DNA of 64,000 nucleotides. Origin: Branchiostoma floridae (taxonomy: Eukaryota > Chordata > Leptocardii > Amphioxiformes > Branchiostomatidae). Positions 1 to 11,760 of the stretch are shown here, in pieces (within the stretch, counting starts at the first letter, position 1; each line of letters starts with the position of its first letter). The position numbers were made by a program, and so were the translations under genes. The notes beneath the pieces were generated by a model that saw nothing but the letters and a program-made list of their open reading frames with translations, did not search any database and was not told where the DNA came from. Location of the stretch: NCBI RefSeq assembly GCF_000003815.2, contig NC_049989.1, positions 12,904,810-12,968,809 of the forward strand, read 5' to 3'.

Positions 1-625
1 ATGCAATGTGAACCAGTCAGAATTGCCCTGATGTACAATTTTATTCTGACATACGGTCACCAAAACATCAGTTGAGAAAAACTTTGTTGTGCCCAAAGAA
101 TTTTGTTATTCTATCATTTGTTGAAGTTGAATAATCACATGCTTATGGCATCTATACATGGTCACAAAATATTTGGAAAATCTTTTAACAGTAATGCTAT
201 TGTTTTCACTGTTGTATGCTTATTCTACCACGTTTTTATGCAAAGGTAATATTTATTTTGATAATTTTGTGGTACAGAATTATGAAGAAAATATTTCCAC
301 ATTTTCAAATAGGCCATCATTTCTGTTTTTCTAAGTACCATTATTGATATATTGTATATGAAATCAGGTGTATAATGACATGTATTAGTTATCCCATGTA
401 GGTGTATATACATGTATATTGATTAATAAATTCATTGATGTGTCGATATTGACAAAGTCTGTATTTGTTTACTAAACTATGAATAGGATAATATTATGAG
501 TAGTTAATGTACAATTTTAGTGGCTGGGATGAAGAAAACTTCCTAAAACTGTGCCTTGATTTGACATAGTTCAAACTACTTATACCTTGCAGACTTTTTG
601 ACTAATAATAAACAAGTGATATTGG
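1..625. other. AT-rich stretch, no gene seen
   Basis: AT-rich sequence with only short chance reading frames. No splice-flanked coding block and no terminal repeat was recognised. Confidence 0.5.
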
Positions 626-631
626 CATTTA

Positions 632-1040
632 TGTCATACCTGGGCCGCGATAACGTTCGATACAGGTGTTCCAGACCTCATGATAAAAAGCCATACCACA
701 CAGGCTTCTAAGTTTTATCACACAGGCTTCCATCGAATATTTCGAACATACTTTGCGCACACCAGTGCTGCGCAGTCGAAAACTCGAATACCTGATTTGG
801 ACATCGGAGCATTGCAACAATGTTTAGTCAAGGGCACCAAATTTTCTTAACTGTCGCATTCACATCGGAACGTGTTTTCTCAGGGGTTAATTGAAATAAA
901 ATACAACACGGTGTATTCCGTATACCACCCTCAGTCCCAGCCCTCCTGCGGGTCGGATCACCCTCCAGCCTTCGGGCGATCCGACCTGTGGTCGGGCTGG
1001 TACCTCGGGTGATACGGAATACACCGTGTTGTATTCTATT
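632..1040 (+). mobile_element. TIR element, family Y, copy 1
   Basis: Starts GTCATACCTG and ends in an inverted GC-rich arm around AATACAACACGGTGTATTCC, present near 898 and again inverted near 1010-1035. Related copies lie at 2647, 34342, 40850 and 47126. No transposase is encoded, so this is a non-autonomous MITE-like repeat. The reading frame on the minus strand at 828-1244 is a by-product of it. Confidence 0.75.
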
Positions 1041-1480
1041 CTGTAATGTATTCTTTATAACCACAAAGTAAAAAGGTAGTCTTGTAGCCTTTTTGGTGCT
1101 GTAGAGGCAGTGAGTTCTTAGCCACAGTCTAGGGTGCAATATTGGAAGGTAAGCCCTTCCTTTAACTTCCTCTATGATACATCCTAACAAAGGATGACAG
1201 TAGCCACACGTTTTCGTTAATGTTTTATTACCATACTCCATCAAGCTCTACATACGATGTTAGTCTCCGATAAAAATCATTGGTGTGAGTTAACTCAAAA
1301 TATTCTCTCCTCTATTCACATGTGTCCAAGTTGACTTTCGTTTTATTATACTATTTATAGCAAGGTGTACTCTCCAAGCCTTCAAATGGAGGTTTAACAT
1401 TCATGACATCATTCAAGACATCATGCGTGCAAATTACGATAAGCCTTCCCTAGATTAAGAGGCAATGATAGGCAAATCAT

Positions 1481-1760
1481 TCTCCTATGCAGAGACATCC
1501 AACAGCGCCAGCAAACCGCCTCTTCTCTGTACTCTGCTATCTCAACTGTCACCATCAGTTTCTGCGGGCATTGCCACAAACCAGCTGTCAGCCAATCAGA
1601 GAATTGGCCTTTCAGTTTTCAAAAGGGATTTTGCATATATAAGGGGAAGCTGAGAAATATTTATAGGCAGGGGGGGTCAGGAACAGATGGTGATGGTTGA
1701 GATAGCAGAGAACAGACAAGAGGCAGTTTGCTGGCACCGTTGGATGTCTCTGCGTAGGAG
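1481..1760. mobile_element. Foldback MITE, family M, copy 1
   Basis: The ends are inverted: TCCTATGCAGAGACATCCAA on the left, and the complement of TTGGATGTCTCTGCGTAGGA on the right. Arms extend about 70 bp inward. The centre holds a CCAATCAGAGAA motif followed by TATATAAGG, a promoter-like arrangement. A second copy is at 4771-5037. Confidence 0.8.
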
Positions 1761-1857
1761 AATGTTGGCAAATGTGAAACAGAAAAATCACACTGGCCAG
1801 CTTGGGCAAGTATGGTCTGATCTGCACTTTTACTTCACCTAGGGCAATCAGGCCAAT

Positions 1858-1911
1858 GTAGGGGTGGGTACCGGCCGTTATGGTGTACCGGTACAAAACC
1901 GTTTTTTTCTG
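1858..1911. repeat. Fragment of GGGTACCGG-type element
   Basis: GGGTGGGTACCGG and GTACAAAACCGTTTTTT match the left end of the intact element at 59977-60393. Only the left part is clear here. Confidence 0.45.
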
Positions 1912-2399
1912 CATAAAGCATTGTAGAGGAGTCTGGGGACTTTTTTGAGAATACCCTCAGAAAAACCATTTCCTGCATTTTGAGAGCCAACTTTTAAAAA
2001 TGTAATAATAAAAATTTTTAACTTTGTTTTGGAAAACAGTTGAAAGCCCTAAATGCTGGTTGAAACACGCCATAGGGGCCCAGATCACAGCATAGGGGCC
2101 CCTAACTGAACAGAACTAAGGTCATCAATCATAGACATTAGATGGCCAAATTCCTTTCTAAAACCATAGAGTATAAATTGCAATGGAAGAATACATACAG
2201 TATGAGTATACATTGCAACAGAAAAATAATTTCACAAAAATCAGGGCATTTACACCACCTCACTATCACTCCATCAATCATCTACATCACCTATGCTTAC
2301 ATGTAAATAGGAGAAGTTCTTCTGATGAGAAGTTATCTATTATTTTGCTTCTTTTAATCATGCAACAATGAGTTCATTTCACTGGTGGAAGCTGACCGT

Positions 2400-2612
2400 G
2401 TCTAGCACATTATTGGAAGGTGGAGCCCAACCCTCTCCTTCCGCTGCCTTTTACCTCCTACTTTTATGTCCAAAGTCTGCTGGTACTCATTTTACACCTC
2501 GGGGAAGTGAGGAAAAATATGTTAAAATGACTTTCCCAATGTCTAGCCAGGATCGAACCTTGTGACGTCTTGTTTTGTCACCACTCTAATTACTGGGCCA
2601 TTCAATGCATGA
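2400..2612 (-). mobile_element. tRNA-derived SINE-like repeat
   Basis: On the minus strand it begins with a tRNA-like block ending in a B-box-like GGTTCGATCC. A body follows with the CATTTT...CCTCACTT...GAGGTG pattern shared with the SINE-like copies at 40496 and 48235. Confidence 0.55.
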
Positions 2613-2646
2613 AAAAGAGGAATGTGCGATAAGTCTTCTTTCTTTA

Positions 2647-2963
2647 AACGTTCGATACTGGTGTTCTGGACCATGTGATAACTTTCTGTATCAAACGGGT
2701 TCTAAGTTGTATCACACGGGCTTCCTTCGAGTAAATCAAACTATTTAGAACGGGCCGAATACGGCACAGTTGAAAATTTCAATACACAGGGCACGGGGCA
2801 CACAACATTTTCTCAACTTCTGGTGCATTTCGCATCAAAACATGTGTTTTCTCAGGTGGGTATGACATAAATAAAACAGCACGGTGTATTCTGCATCACC
2901 CTCTGGCCTTCGGGCAATCCTTCCCGTGGTCGGGTGATACAGAATGCACCAAGTTGTATTCTC
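2647..2963 (+). mobile_element. TIR element, family Y, copy 2
   Basis: Shares with copy 1 the ACGTTCGATAC start, the CGGGCCGAATACGGCAC core, the CTCAGGTGGGTATGACATAA block and the terminal ACGGTGTATTC / GAATGCACCAAG inverted arms. Confidence 0.7.
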
Positions 2964-3057
2964 TTACTACTGGAAACATTTTGTTAGAAAATGCGGGATG
3001 TTTCTCTCCCAGTAATTTGACTTTCATGAAACCAATACAGGTTTTGAAACAATATCC

Positions 3058-3225
3058 TGCCTCCCGGGATTCGAACCCGTGCTGAACCCAGGCAGCCAGA
3101 TCTCAAACCCAATGCGCAAACCACAATATGCCAAAAGCTCAGAGCTGTTGGTGTTGGCAGCACTTGAACCCCACTTGTGACTTCTTATTGTGCCACCAAA
3201 AATTTCTAAAATAAATCACTGGGCC
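3058..3225 (-). repeat. tRNA-like SINE fragment
   Basis: CCCGGGATTCGAACCCGTGC reads on the minus strand as a tRNA B-box/T-arm-like block. It does not fold as a convincing complete tRNA by eye, so it is treated as a SINE remnant. Confidence 0.35.
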
Positions 3226-4017
3226 ATTCAACGCATGAGAAAGAGGAATGTGCGATAAGTCTTCTATACTAGAAAGGCAACATTTTTTTTAGAAAATGCA
3301 GGATGTTTCGATTCTCTTCAAGTAATTTGCCTTTCATGAAACCAATACAGGTTCTGCTATCCCAAACCTGAAATTACCATCCAGGTTTTTGCTATTGCAA
3401 CCTGTATCTTTGCTGTCACAGCTAATATTTTTGTTCATTTTTAAATTTGCTGTAACAGCTAATACATGTACTGAGGTCCCTAGGCCTGGCAGTTCTAAAC
3501 TGTGATTGGTTCAAGACAAAATGAGAAGACAGAAGAACACAGAAAAAAAACATATTTTCCCATTGGGAAAAATAATTAAACTATCATGGCTTAGTCTGTA
3601 CAAGGACATTATGGTCTGTATCATAATATATGATAAATATTGAAACTAGTCAAGAACAAACTAATTTTTCATAGTTATATGTATCAGACAAACAGGGATG
3701 TCTCCAGCATTTAATTTGTTTTTCATCCAATATATTTTCAATTTTCGTTCATTAATTTGATTAACCTGACATTTTCAGTTTACCAAATACAATGATTTCA
3801 TGTCATGAGGTTCTGTTAGAATGTGGTGATTTTTTTGTCCAAACAAGCAGCTTTTGAATTCTAGAACGGAGATCTAGAACGGAGGGACAGGTTCTGGAGA
3901 CAAACCTGCAGTTAACAAATGTTTTAAAAGCATCATCGATTTCTTATTGTCGGGTGGATCATATAGTGCATATGGAGGACAACATTACTTAGTGATGGTC
4001 ACTCACTTCAACATTGG
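3226..4017. other. Downstream flank of KCTD-like exon, no gene seen
   Basis: AT-rich. It holds a partial CTAGAAAGGCAACATTT motif near 3270, which weakly resembles the inverted Helitron-like terminus of the array at 5390-16490. No coding block was found; part is probably 3' UTR of the minus-strand KCTD-like gene. Confidence 0.4.
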
Positions 4018-4718
4018 CTACCACCACTTAAAGGTAAACTCAAAGAACTGTCTCTCGCAGCAAAAGTTTCTGCCACCAAGTCGCCCAGCAGCCTTGTAGC
4101 ATTCTCCTTTCTTGTGGTGTTGAATATCGAACCTTCTCTCTTTGAGATCAAGTGCGATGCAGTCCACCAAATCTTTAACTCCGGGCGAAGCATCCCACGG
4201 CCCGAAACTCACCGCGTACTCAAACGTACACGTGTGCTCAAGAGTCACGAAGTCCGGGGGCGGACTGCTCGTCTCTGGCGGCTCTTTGAAGACGCGCATC
4301 GTCACGCGAGTCTCGCGGCTCCCGAAAGCTTTCTCCTCGCGATGCTGATCATATTCTCTAGATTCATCCTGTAGTTCGGTACTTGCTTCACGAATTCTTG
4401 CCTGCCGACCACCTCTCCGAAAAGGGGTTGACACTGGCTTAGTTGATCGACAAGCGCGTCAATCCCGTAATACTGCGCCTCCCTCACGACTTCGCGTGCG
4501 ATGTCCGTGGGAGGCAGTTGCCCCCTGCGAAGGAAGGTCAAGATGTGCAGGAAGTACGTCGGGTCACTGTCGATGAAGTACCGCCCCTCCTCGTCCATTT
4601 CGACAAGATGGCGGCCGCTGAACATGGCGGCGAGCATGGAGTTCTCATACTTGCGTAGCGTTGACAGAGCGGTAGTGAAGTGAGTGCCTCCGACGTTCAG
4701 TCTGATGATCGAGGGAAA
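4018..4718 (-). CDS. KCTD7/KCTD14-like BTB (T1) protein, terminal exon with one-base frameshift
   Basis: BTB/T1-domain protein of the KCTD7/KCTD14 group; family members usually act as CUL3 ubiquitin-ligase adaptors. The exon opens after a CAG acceptor (4719-4721) with FPSIIRLNVGG, followed by LRKYENSMLAAMFSGRH, GRYFID and LPPTDIAREVVREAQYYGI. The C-terminal part is in another frame: VSFGPWDASPGVKDLVDCIA and a final FEFTFKWW. Alignment to the copy at 23580 shows the two frames joining exactly at SG|SRE, requiring one missing base at about 4320. Repaired length would be about 233 residues. The break is either a sequencing or assembly error or a real inactivating deletion. The first coding exon was not found; a MITE (4771-5037) lies 53 bp upstream in the presumed intron. 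Confidence 0.85.
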
Positions 4719-4770
4719 CTGTGGTAACGACAAAAAGGGAAAAATTTTGACATTTCATACGATACACATC

Positions 4771-5037
4771 CTCCTACGCAGGGACATCCAACAGCCAAAC
4801 CGCCTGTCTGGATGTGCCCTGCTCTTTCAACCGTCACCCTTAGTTCCTGTGGACGTCTCCCCCAAACCAGCTGTCTACCAATCAGAGAATACTTAAGCTT
4901 TCTGTTTTCAAAAGCAGTCTCGCATGTATAAGGGTAACCTCATTAATAATATTTATAATTATAAGCAGGGCGGTCAGGAACTAAGGGTGACGGTTGAAAG
5001 AGCAGGGCACATCTAGACAGGCAGTTTGGCTGTTACA
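4771..5037. mobile_element. Foldback MITE, family M, copy 2
   Basis: Left end TCCTACGCAGGGACATCCAA. Long inverted arms: GCCCTGCTCTTTCAACCGTC on the left pairs with the complement of GACGGTTGAAAGAGCAGGGC on the right. The rightmost TIR bases are lost. It carries CCAATCAGAGAAT and TATAAGGG internally, as copy 1 does. Confidence 0.8.
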
Positions 5038-5204
5038 CCATGAATGTACGATGTTGAGTACTTGTAATCAAGCTACAAAGATGCACTAGTACTAGACCAA
5101 GGAGGTTATATCACTGATATCTCCTTGACTAGACTCTGTGAGGACGTACAATAGTATGTATTTGATTCTGTATTACTATTAATATGAAGGAAACATGTTA
5201 TAGA

Positions 5205-5374
5205 TACAGTAGAAGCCAGTTAATTTCACAAGGAATAACCGCACACTTCTGTTAATTGCACAGAATCCCCAAATCCCAAACCGGTGAGGTCCAGCTGAGA
5301 ATGCATATGTTGCACATTCAGATAATTGCACTAAATACGCTGGCAAATAGGGTGTGCAATTGAACGACTTCTGC
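5205..5374. mobile_element. TA-flanked MITE, family P, copy 1
   Basis: Begins TACAGTAGAAGCCAGTTAAT and contains CACTTCTGTTAATTGCAC and ATACGCTGGCAAATAGGG. The right end (ACGACTTCTG) is degenerate. The ends resemble Tc1/mariner/pogo-type non-autonomous elements. Other copies are at 20245 and 62192. Confidence 0.65.
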
Positions 5375-6544
5375 ATATTTATATTTCAGCCATACCATAG
5401 GTATGGTGAAATATATTGTTATATTGCAATCCCCATACATAGTATGGGATGCAATATACTGTTTATATTGCAATCCATACATAGTATGGGATTGCAATAT
5501 ATTGTTTTTCCTTTCGTTCTCCTCCTGTCAAATCTTCAAATGGATTCAACTTTTTCATTTTTGGGCCAAATGAGCTGAAATTTGGCAGGGTGGTAGAAGT
5601 AGCAAATATCCCCAGGCGTTTTTTTCACTTTCTTGATAGAGGCCTTAGAATTTATGATATTTAGGGTTTTTGGTCATTTTTAGATAAAATATGTATATTT
5701 TGGGCCCCTGTGCCCTGGTATTACAAGCTAATGACCTGAAATTTGGTACAGTGGTGCATTGGACATATGAGCACAGAAAACCATCAACACTTTCTTCATA
5801 GATCACTCCAAAAATGAGTTCTTTTAGGTTTTTTGGCCATTTTTGACAAAAAAAATGTATATTTTTGGCTCCTCTCCCTTGTATTAAAACCAAATGACCT
5901 GAAATTTGGTATAAAGGTGCAATGGACATATGACCACAGAACCCCATCAACGCTTCTTTCATTGTTTACTCCAAAAATGAGTTATTTTAGGGTTTTTGGC
6001 CATTTTTGACTAAAAATGTCTATTTTTGGCTCCTATACCCTTGTATAGACACCAAATGACCTGACATTTGGTACATAGGTGCATTGGACATATGAGCACA
6101 GGGTCCCATCAACACTTTCTTCATAGATCACTTCAAAAATGAGTTATTTTGGGTTTTTCGACCATTTTTGACAAAAAATGTATATTTTTTGCTCCTGTAC
6201 CCTTGTATAGAAACCAAATGGCCTGAAATTTGGTGCAGAGGTGCATTGAACATATGCTCACATGACCCCATTGAAACTTTCTTCATAGATCACTTCAAAA
6301 ATTAGTTATTTTGGGGTTTTCAGTCATTTTTGTCTAAGAATGTATATTTTGGCTTCTATGCCCTTGTATTGAAACCAAATGACCTAAAATTCGGGATAAA
6401 GGTGTGTAGGACAACTGCCCACAGTACTTCATTTTCCCTTTGAGCAGACATTACTTCAAAGTGTTGAATTTGGGGATTTTTTCCAGGATGAAGATGGATT
6501 GCAATATGCTGTATTTGCTCCTAAGCAAATGTCGGCCTTTCTAG

Positions 6545-6586
6545 TTATATTGCAATCCATACATAGTATGGGATTGCAATATATTG
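6545..6586. repeat. 42-bp palindromic insert in array unit
   Basis: TATATTGCAATCC and its inverted partner GGGATTGCAATATA surround CATAGTAT. The unit ending at 8597 lacks this block but is otherwise the same on both sides (CTAG then TTTTTGCTGAG). Similar palindromes lie at about 5430-5510 (at least two), 7630-7710 (two in tandem), 9643-9680, 11993-12030 and 14826-14865. Confidence 0.75.
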
Positions 6587-9500
6587 TTTTTGCTGAGTTT
6601 CTTCTCCTGTCAAATCTTCAGACCCCTTTAACTTTTTCATTTTGGGGCCAAATGAGCTGAAATTTGGCATGGGGGTAGGGATATCAAATACCCCCAGGTG
6701 TTTTTTTCACTTTTTTGATAGAGGCCTTAGAATTTATGATATTTAGGGTTTTTGGTCATTTTTATACAAAATATGTATATTTTGGGCCCCTGTGCCCTGG
6801 TATTACAAGCTAATGACCTGAAATTTGGTACAGAGGTGCATTGGACATATGAACACAGAAAACCATCAACACTTTGTTCATAGATCACTTCAAAAATTAG
6901 TTATTTTAGGGTTTTTGGCCATTTTTTACGAAAAATGTATATTTTTGGCTCCTATGCCCTTGTATTAAAACCAAATGACCTGAAATTTGGTACATAGGTG
7001 CATTTGACATATGACCACAGAACCCCATCAACGCTATATTCATTGTTTACTCCGAAAATTAGTTATTTTAGGGTTTTGGGCCATTTTTGACTAAAAATGC
7101 ATATTTTTTGCTCCTATGCCCTTGTATAGAAACCGAATGACCTGAAATTTGGTACAGAGGTGCATTGAACATATGCTCACAGGACCCCATTGGCACTTTC
7201 TTCATAGATCACTTCAAAAATTAGTTATTTTGGGGTTTTCAGTCATTTTTGACTAAAAATATATATTTTGGGCTTCTATGCCCTTGTATGTAAACCAAAT
7301 GACCTGAAATTTGGTACAAAGGTAAATTGGACATATGACAACAGGACCCCATCAACACTTTCTTCATAGAGCACTTATGAAATGAGTTATTTTGGGGTTT
7401 TTAGCCATTTTTAACTAAAAAATGTATATTTTTGCCTCCTATGCCCTTATATTGAAACCAAATGACCTAAAATTCGGCATGAAGGTGTGTAGGACAAGTG
7501 CCCACAGTACTTCATTTTCCCTTTGAGCAAACAGTACTTCAAATTGTTGAATTTTGGGATTTTTTCAAGGATGAAGATGGATTGCAATATGATGTATTTG
7601 CTCCTAAGCAAATGTCGGCCTTTCTAGTTATATTGCAATCCATACATAGTATGGGATTGCAATATATTGTTATATTGCAATCCATACTACAGTATGGGAT
7701 TGCAATATATTGTTTTTCCTTGGTTTCTTCTTCTTCTCCTGTCAAATTCTTCAAATGGATTCAACTTTTTCATTTTTGGGCCAAATGAGCTGAAATTTGG
7801 CAAGGTGGTAGAAATAGCAAATACCCCCAGGTGTTTTTTTCACTTTATTGATAGAGGCCTTAGAATTTATGATATTTAGGGTTTTTGGTCATTTTTAGAC
7901 AAAATATGTATATTTTGGGCCACTGTGCCCTGGTATTACAAGCTAATAACCTGAAATTTGGTACAGAGGTGCATTGGACATATGAGCACAGAAAACCATT
8001 AACACTTTCTTCAAAGATTGCTTCAAAAATGAGTTATTTTAGGGGTTTTGGCCATTTTTGACTAAAAATGTATATTTTTGGCTCCTATGCCCTTGTATTA
8101 AAACCAAATGACATGAAATTTGGTATATAGGTGCCTTTGACATATGACCACAGAACCCCATCAACGCTTTATTCATTGTGTACTCCAAAAATGAGTTATT
8201 TTAGGGTTTTTGGCCATTTTTGACAAAAAATGTATACTTTTGGCTCCTATACCCTTGTATGAAAACCTAATGACCTGAAATTCGGCATGAAGGTGTGTCT
8301 GGTATGTGCCCACAGTACTTCATTTTCACTTTGGGCATACAATACTTTAACTTGTTGATTTTGGGGATTTTTCGCCATTTACGGACTAAAAATGTTAAGT
8401 TTTGGCTCCTGTACCTATGTATGAAAACCAAATGGTCTGAAATATGGTATGAAGGTGCGTATGTTATGTAGCCACAGGGCTCGATTCACACCTATGGTGT
8501 ACATCAATCAAAAATTGTTAAAATTTGGATTGGCATGCATTTGAAGATGGATTGCAATATGCTGTATTTGCTCCCAAGCAAATGTCGGCCTTTCTAGTTT
8601 TTGCTGAGTTTCTTCTCCTGTCAAATCTTCAGACCCCTTTAACTTTTTCATTTTTGGGCCAAATGAGCTGAAATTTGGCATGGGGGTAGGGATATCAAAT
8701 ACCCCCAGGTGTTTTTTTCACTTTTTTGATAGAGGCCTTAGAATTTATGATATTTAGGGTTTTTGGTCATTTTTAGACAAAATATGTATATTTTGGGCCC
8801 CTGTGCCCTGGTATTACAAGCTAATGACCTGAAATTTGGTACAGAGGTGCATTGGACATATGAACACAGAAAACCATCAACACTTTATTCATAGATCACT
8901 TCAAAAATTAGTTATTTTAGGTTTTTTTGCCATTTATTACGAAAAATGTATATTTTTGGCTCCTATGCCCTTGTATTAAAACCAAATGACCTGAAATTTG
9001 GTACAGAGGTGCGTTTGACATATGACCACAGAACCCCATCAACGCTATATTCATTGTTTACTCCAAAAATGAGTTATTTTAGGGGTTTTGGCCATTTTTG
9101 ACTAAAAATGCATATTTTTTGCTCCTATGCCCTTGTATAGAAACCAAATGACCTGAAATTTGGTACAGAGGTGCATTGAACATATGCTCACAGGACCCTA
9201 TTGACACTTTCTTCATAGATGACTTCAAAAATGAGTTATTTTGGGGTTTTCAGTCATTTTTTACTAAAAATGTGTATTTTTGGCTTCTATGCCCTTGTAT
9301 GTAAACCAAATGACCTGAAATTTGGTACAAAGGTAAATTGGACATATGACAACAGGACCCCATCAACACTTTCTTCACTGACCACTTATGAAATGAGTTA
9401 TTTTGGGGTTTTTAGCCATTTTTAACTAAAAAATGTATATTTTTGGCTCCTATACCCTTATATTGAAACCAAATGACCTAAAATTCGGCATGAAGGTGTG

Positions 9501-11401
9501 TAGGACAAGTGCCCACAATACTTCATTTTCCCTTTGAGCAAACAGTACTTCAAATTGTTGAATTTGGGGATTTTTTCAAGGATGAAGATGGATTGCAATA
9601 TGCTGTATTTGCTCCTAAGCAAATGTCGGCCTTTCTAGTTATATTGCAATCCATACTATGTATGGATGCAATATATTGTTTTTCCTTTGGTTCTCCTGTC
9701 AAAATCTTCAAATTGATTCAACTTTTCCATTTTTGGACCAAATGAGCTGAAATTTGGCAGGGTGGTAGAAATAGCAAATACCCCCAGACGTTTTTTTCAC
9801 TTTCTTGACAGAGGCCTTAGAATTTATGATATTTAGGGCTTTTGGTCATTTTTAGACAAAATATGAAATTTGGTACAGAGGTGCATTGGACATATTAGCA
9901 CAGAAAACAATCAACACTTTCTTCATAGATTACTCCAAAAATGAGTTATTTTAGGGTTTTTGGCCATTTTTGACTAAAAATGTATATTTTTGGCTCCTAT
10001 GCCCTTGTATTAAAACCAAATGACCTGAAATTTGGTCTAAAGGTGCATTGGACATATGACCACAGAACCCCATCAACGCTTCATTCATTGTTTACTCCAG
10101 AAATGAGTTATTTTAGGGTTTTTGGCCATTTTTGACTAAAAATGTCTATTTTTGGCTCCTATACCCTTGTATAGAAACCAAATGACCTGAAATTTGGTAC
10201 ATAGGTGCATTAGACATATGAGCACAGGGTCCCATCAACACCTTCTTCATAGATCACTTCAAAAATTAGTTATTTTAGGGTTTTTGGCCATTTTTGACTA
10301 AAAATGTATATTTATGGCTCCTATGCCCTTGTATTAAAACCAAATGACCTGAAACTTGGTACATAGGTGCGTTTGACATATGACCACAGAACCCCATCAA
10401 CGCTTAATTCATTGTTTACTCCACAAATGAGTTATTTTAGGGTTTTTGGTCATTTTTGACAAAAAATGTATATTTTTGGCTCCTATACCCTTGTATGAAA
10501 ACCTAATGACCTGAAATTTGGTACAGAGGTGCATAGAACATATGCTCACAGGACCCCATTGACACTTTCTTTATAGATGACTTCAAAAATGAGTTATTTT
10601 AGGGTGTTCAGTCATTTTTGACAAAAAAATGTATATTTTTGGCTTCTATGCCCTTGTATGTAAACCAAATCACCTGAAATTTGGTAGAAACGTAAATTGG
10701 ACATATGGCAACAGGACCCCATCAACAATTTCTTCATAGAGCACTTATAAAATGAGTTATTTTGGGATTTTTAGCCATTTTTAACTAAAAAATGTATATT
10801 TTTGGCTCCTATGCCCTTATATTGAAACCAAATGACCTAAAATTCGGCATGAAGGTGTGTAGGACAAGTGCCCACAGAACTTCATTTTCTCATTGAGCAA
10901 ACATTACTTCAAATTGTTGAATTTGGGGATTTTTTCAAGGATGAAGATGGATTGCAATATGCTGTATTTGCTCCTAAGCAAATGTCGGCCTTTCTAGTTT
11001 TTTCTTTGTCTCTCCTGTCAAATCTTCAAATGGGAATAACTTTTTCATTTTTCGACCAAATGACCTGAAATTTGGCATGGGCATAGAGGTGGCAAGGGTA
11101 GAGTGGCCCAATACCCTCTTTCTTGATAGAGGCCTTAGAATTTATGATATCTAGGGTTTTTGGTCATTTTTAGACCAAGTATGTCTATTTTGGGCCCCTG
11201 TGCCCTGGTATTACAAGCTATCGACCTGAAATTTGGTACAGAGGTGCATTGGACATATTAGCACAGAAAACAATCAACACTTTCTTCATAGATTACTCCA
11301 AAAATGAGTTATCCAAGGGTTTTTGGCCATTTTTGACTAAGAATGTATATTTTTGGCTCCTATGCCCTTGTATTAAAACCAAATGACCTGAAATTTGGTC
11401 T

Positions 11402-11760
11402 NNNNNNNNNNNNNNNNNNNNNNNNNNNNNNNNNNNNNNNNNNNNNNNNNNNNNNNNNNNNNNNNNNNNNNNNNNNNNNNNNNNNNNNNNNNNNNNNNNN
11501 NNNNNNNNNNNNNNNNNNNNNNNNNNNNNNNNNNNNNNNNNNNNNNNNNNNNNNNNNNNNNNNNNNNNNNNNNNNNNNNNNNNNNNNNNNNNNNNNNNNN
11601 NNNNNNNNNNNNNNNNNNNNNNNNNNNNNNNNNNNNNNNNNNNNNNNNNNNNNNNNNNNNNNNNNNNNNNNNNNNNNNNNNNNNNNNNNNNNNNNNNNNN
11701 NNNNNNNNNNNNNNNNNNNNNNNNNNNNNNNNNNNNNNNNNNNNNNNNNNNNNNNNNNNN
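11402..11760. other. Assembly gap (359 N) inside the satellite array
   Basis: Run of N. The array continues on both sides, so the gap almost certainly holds more monomers. Confidence 0.99.

Noticed and set aside
828-1244. 138-codon minus-strand frame
   Set aside because: Largely the GC-rich hairpin of a family Y TIR element, which recurs at 47176-47490 with a similar chance frame.
7498-7788. Recurrent 60-96-codon plus-strand frames (LHFPFEQTVLQIVEFG type) in the array
   Set aside because: Present in every block at the same place with frame-breaking differences between copies; translations of the repeat with no sign of selection on protein.
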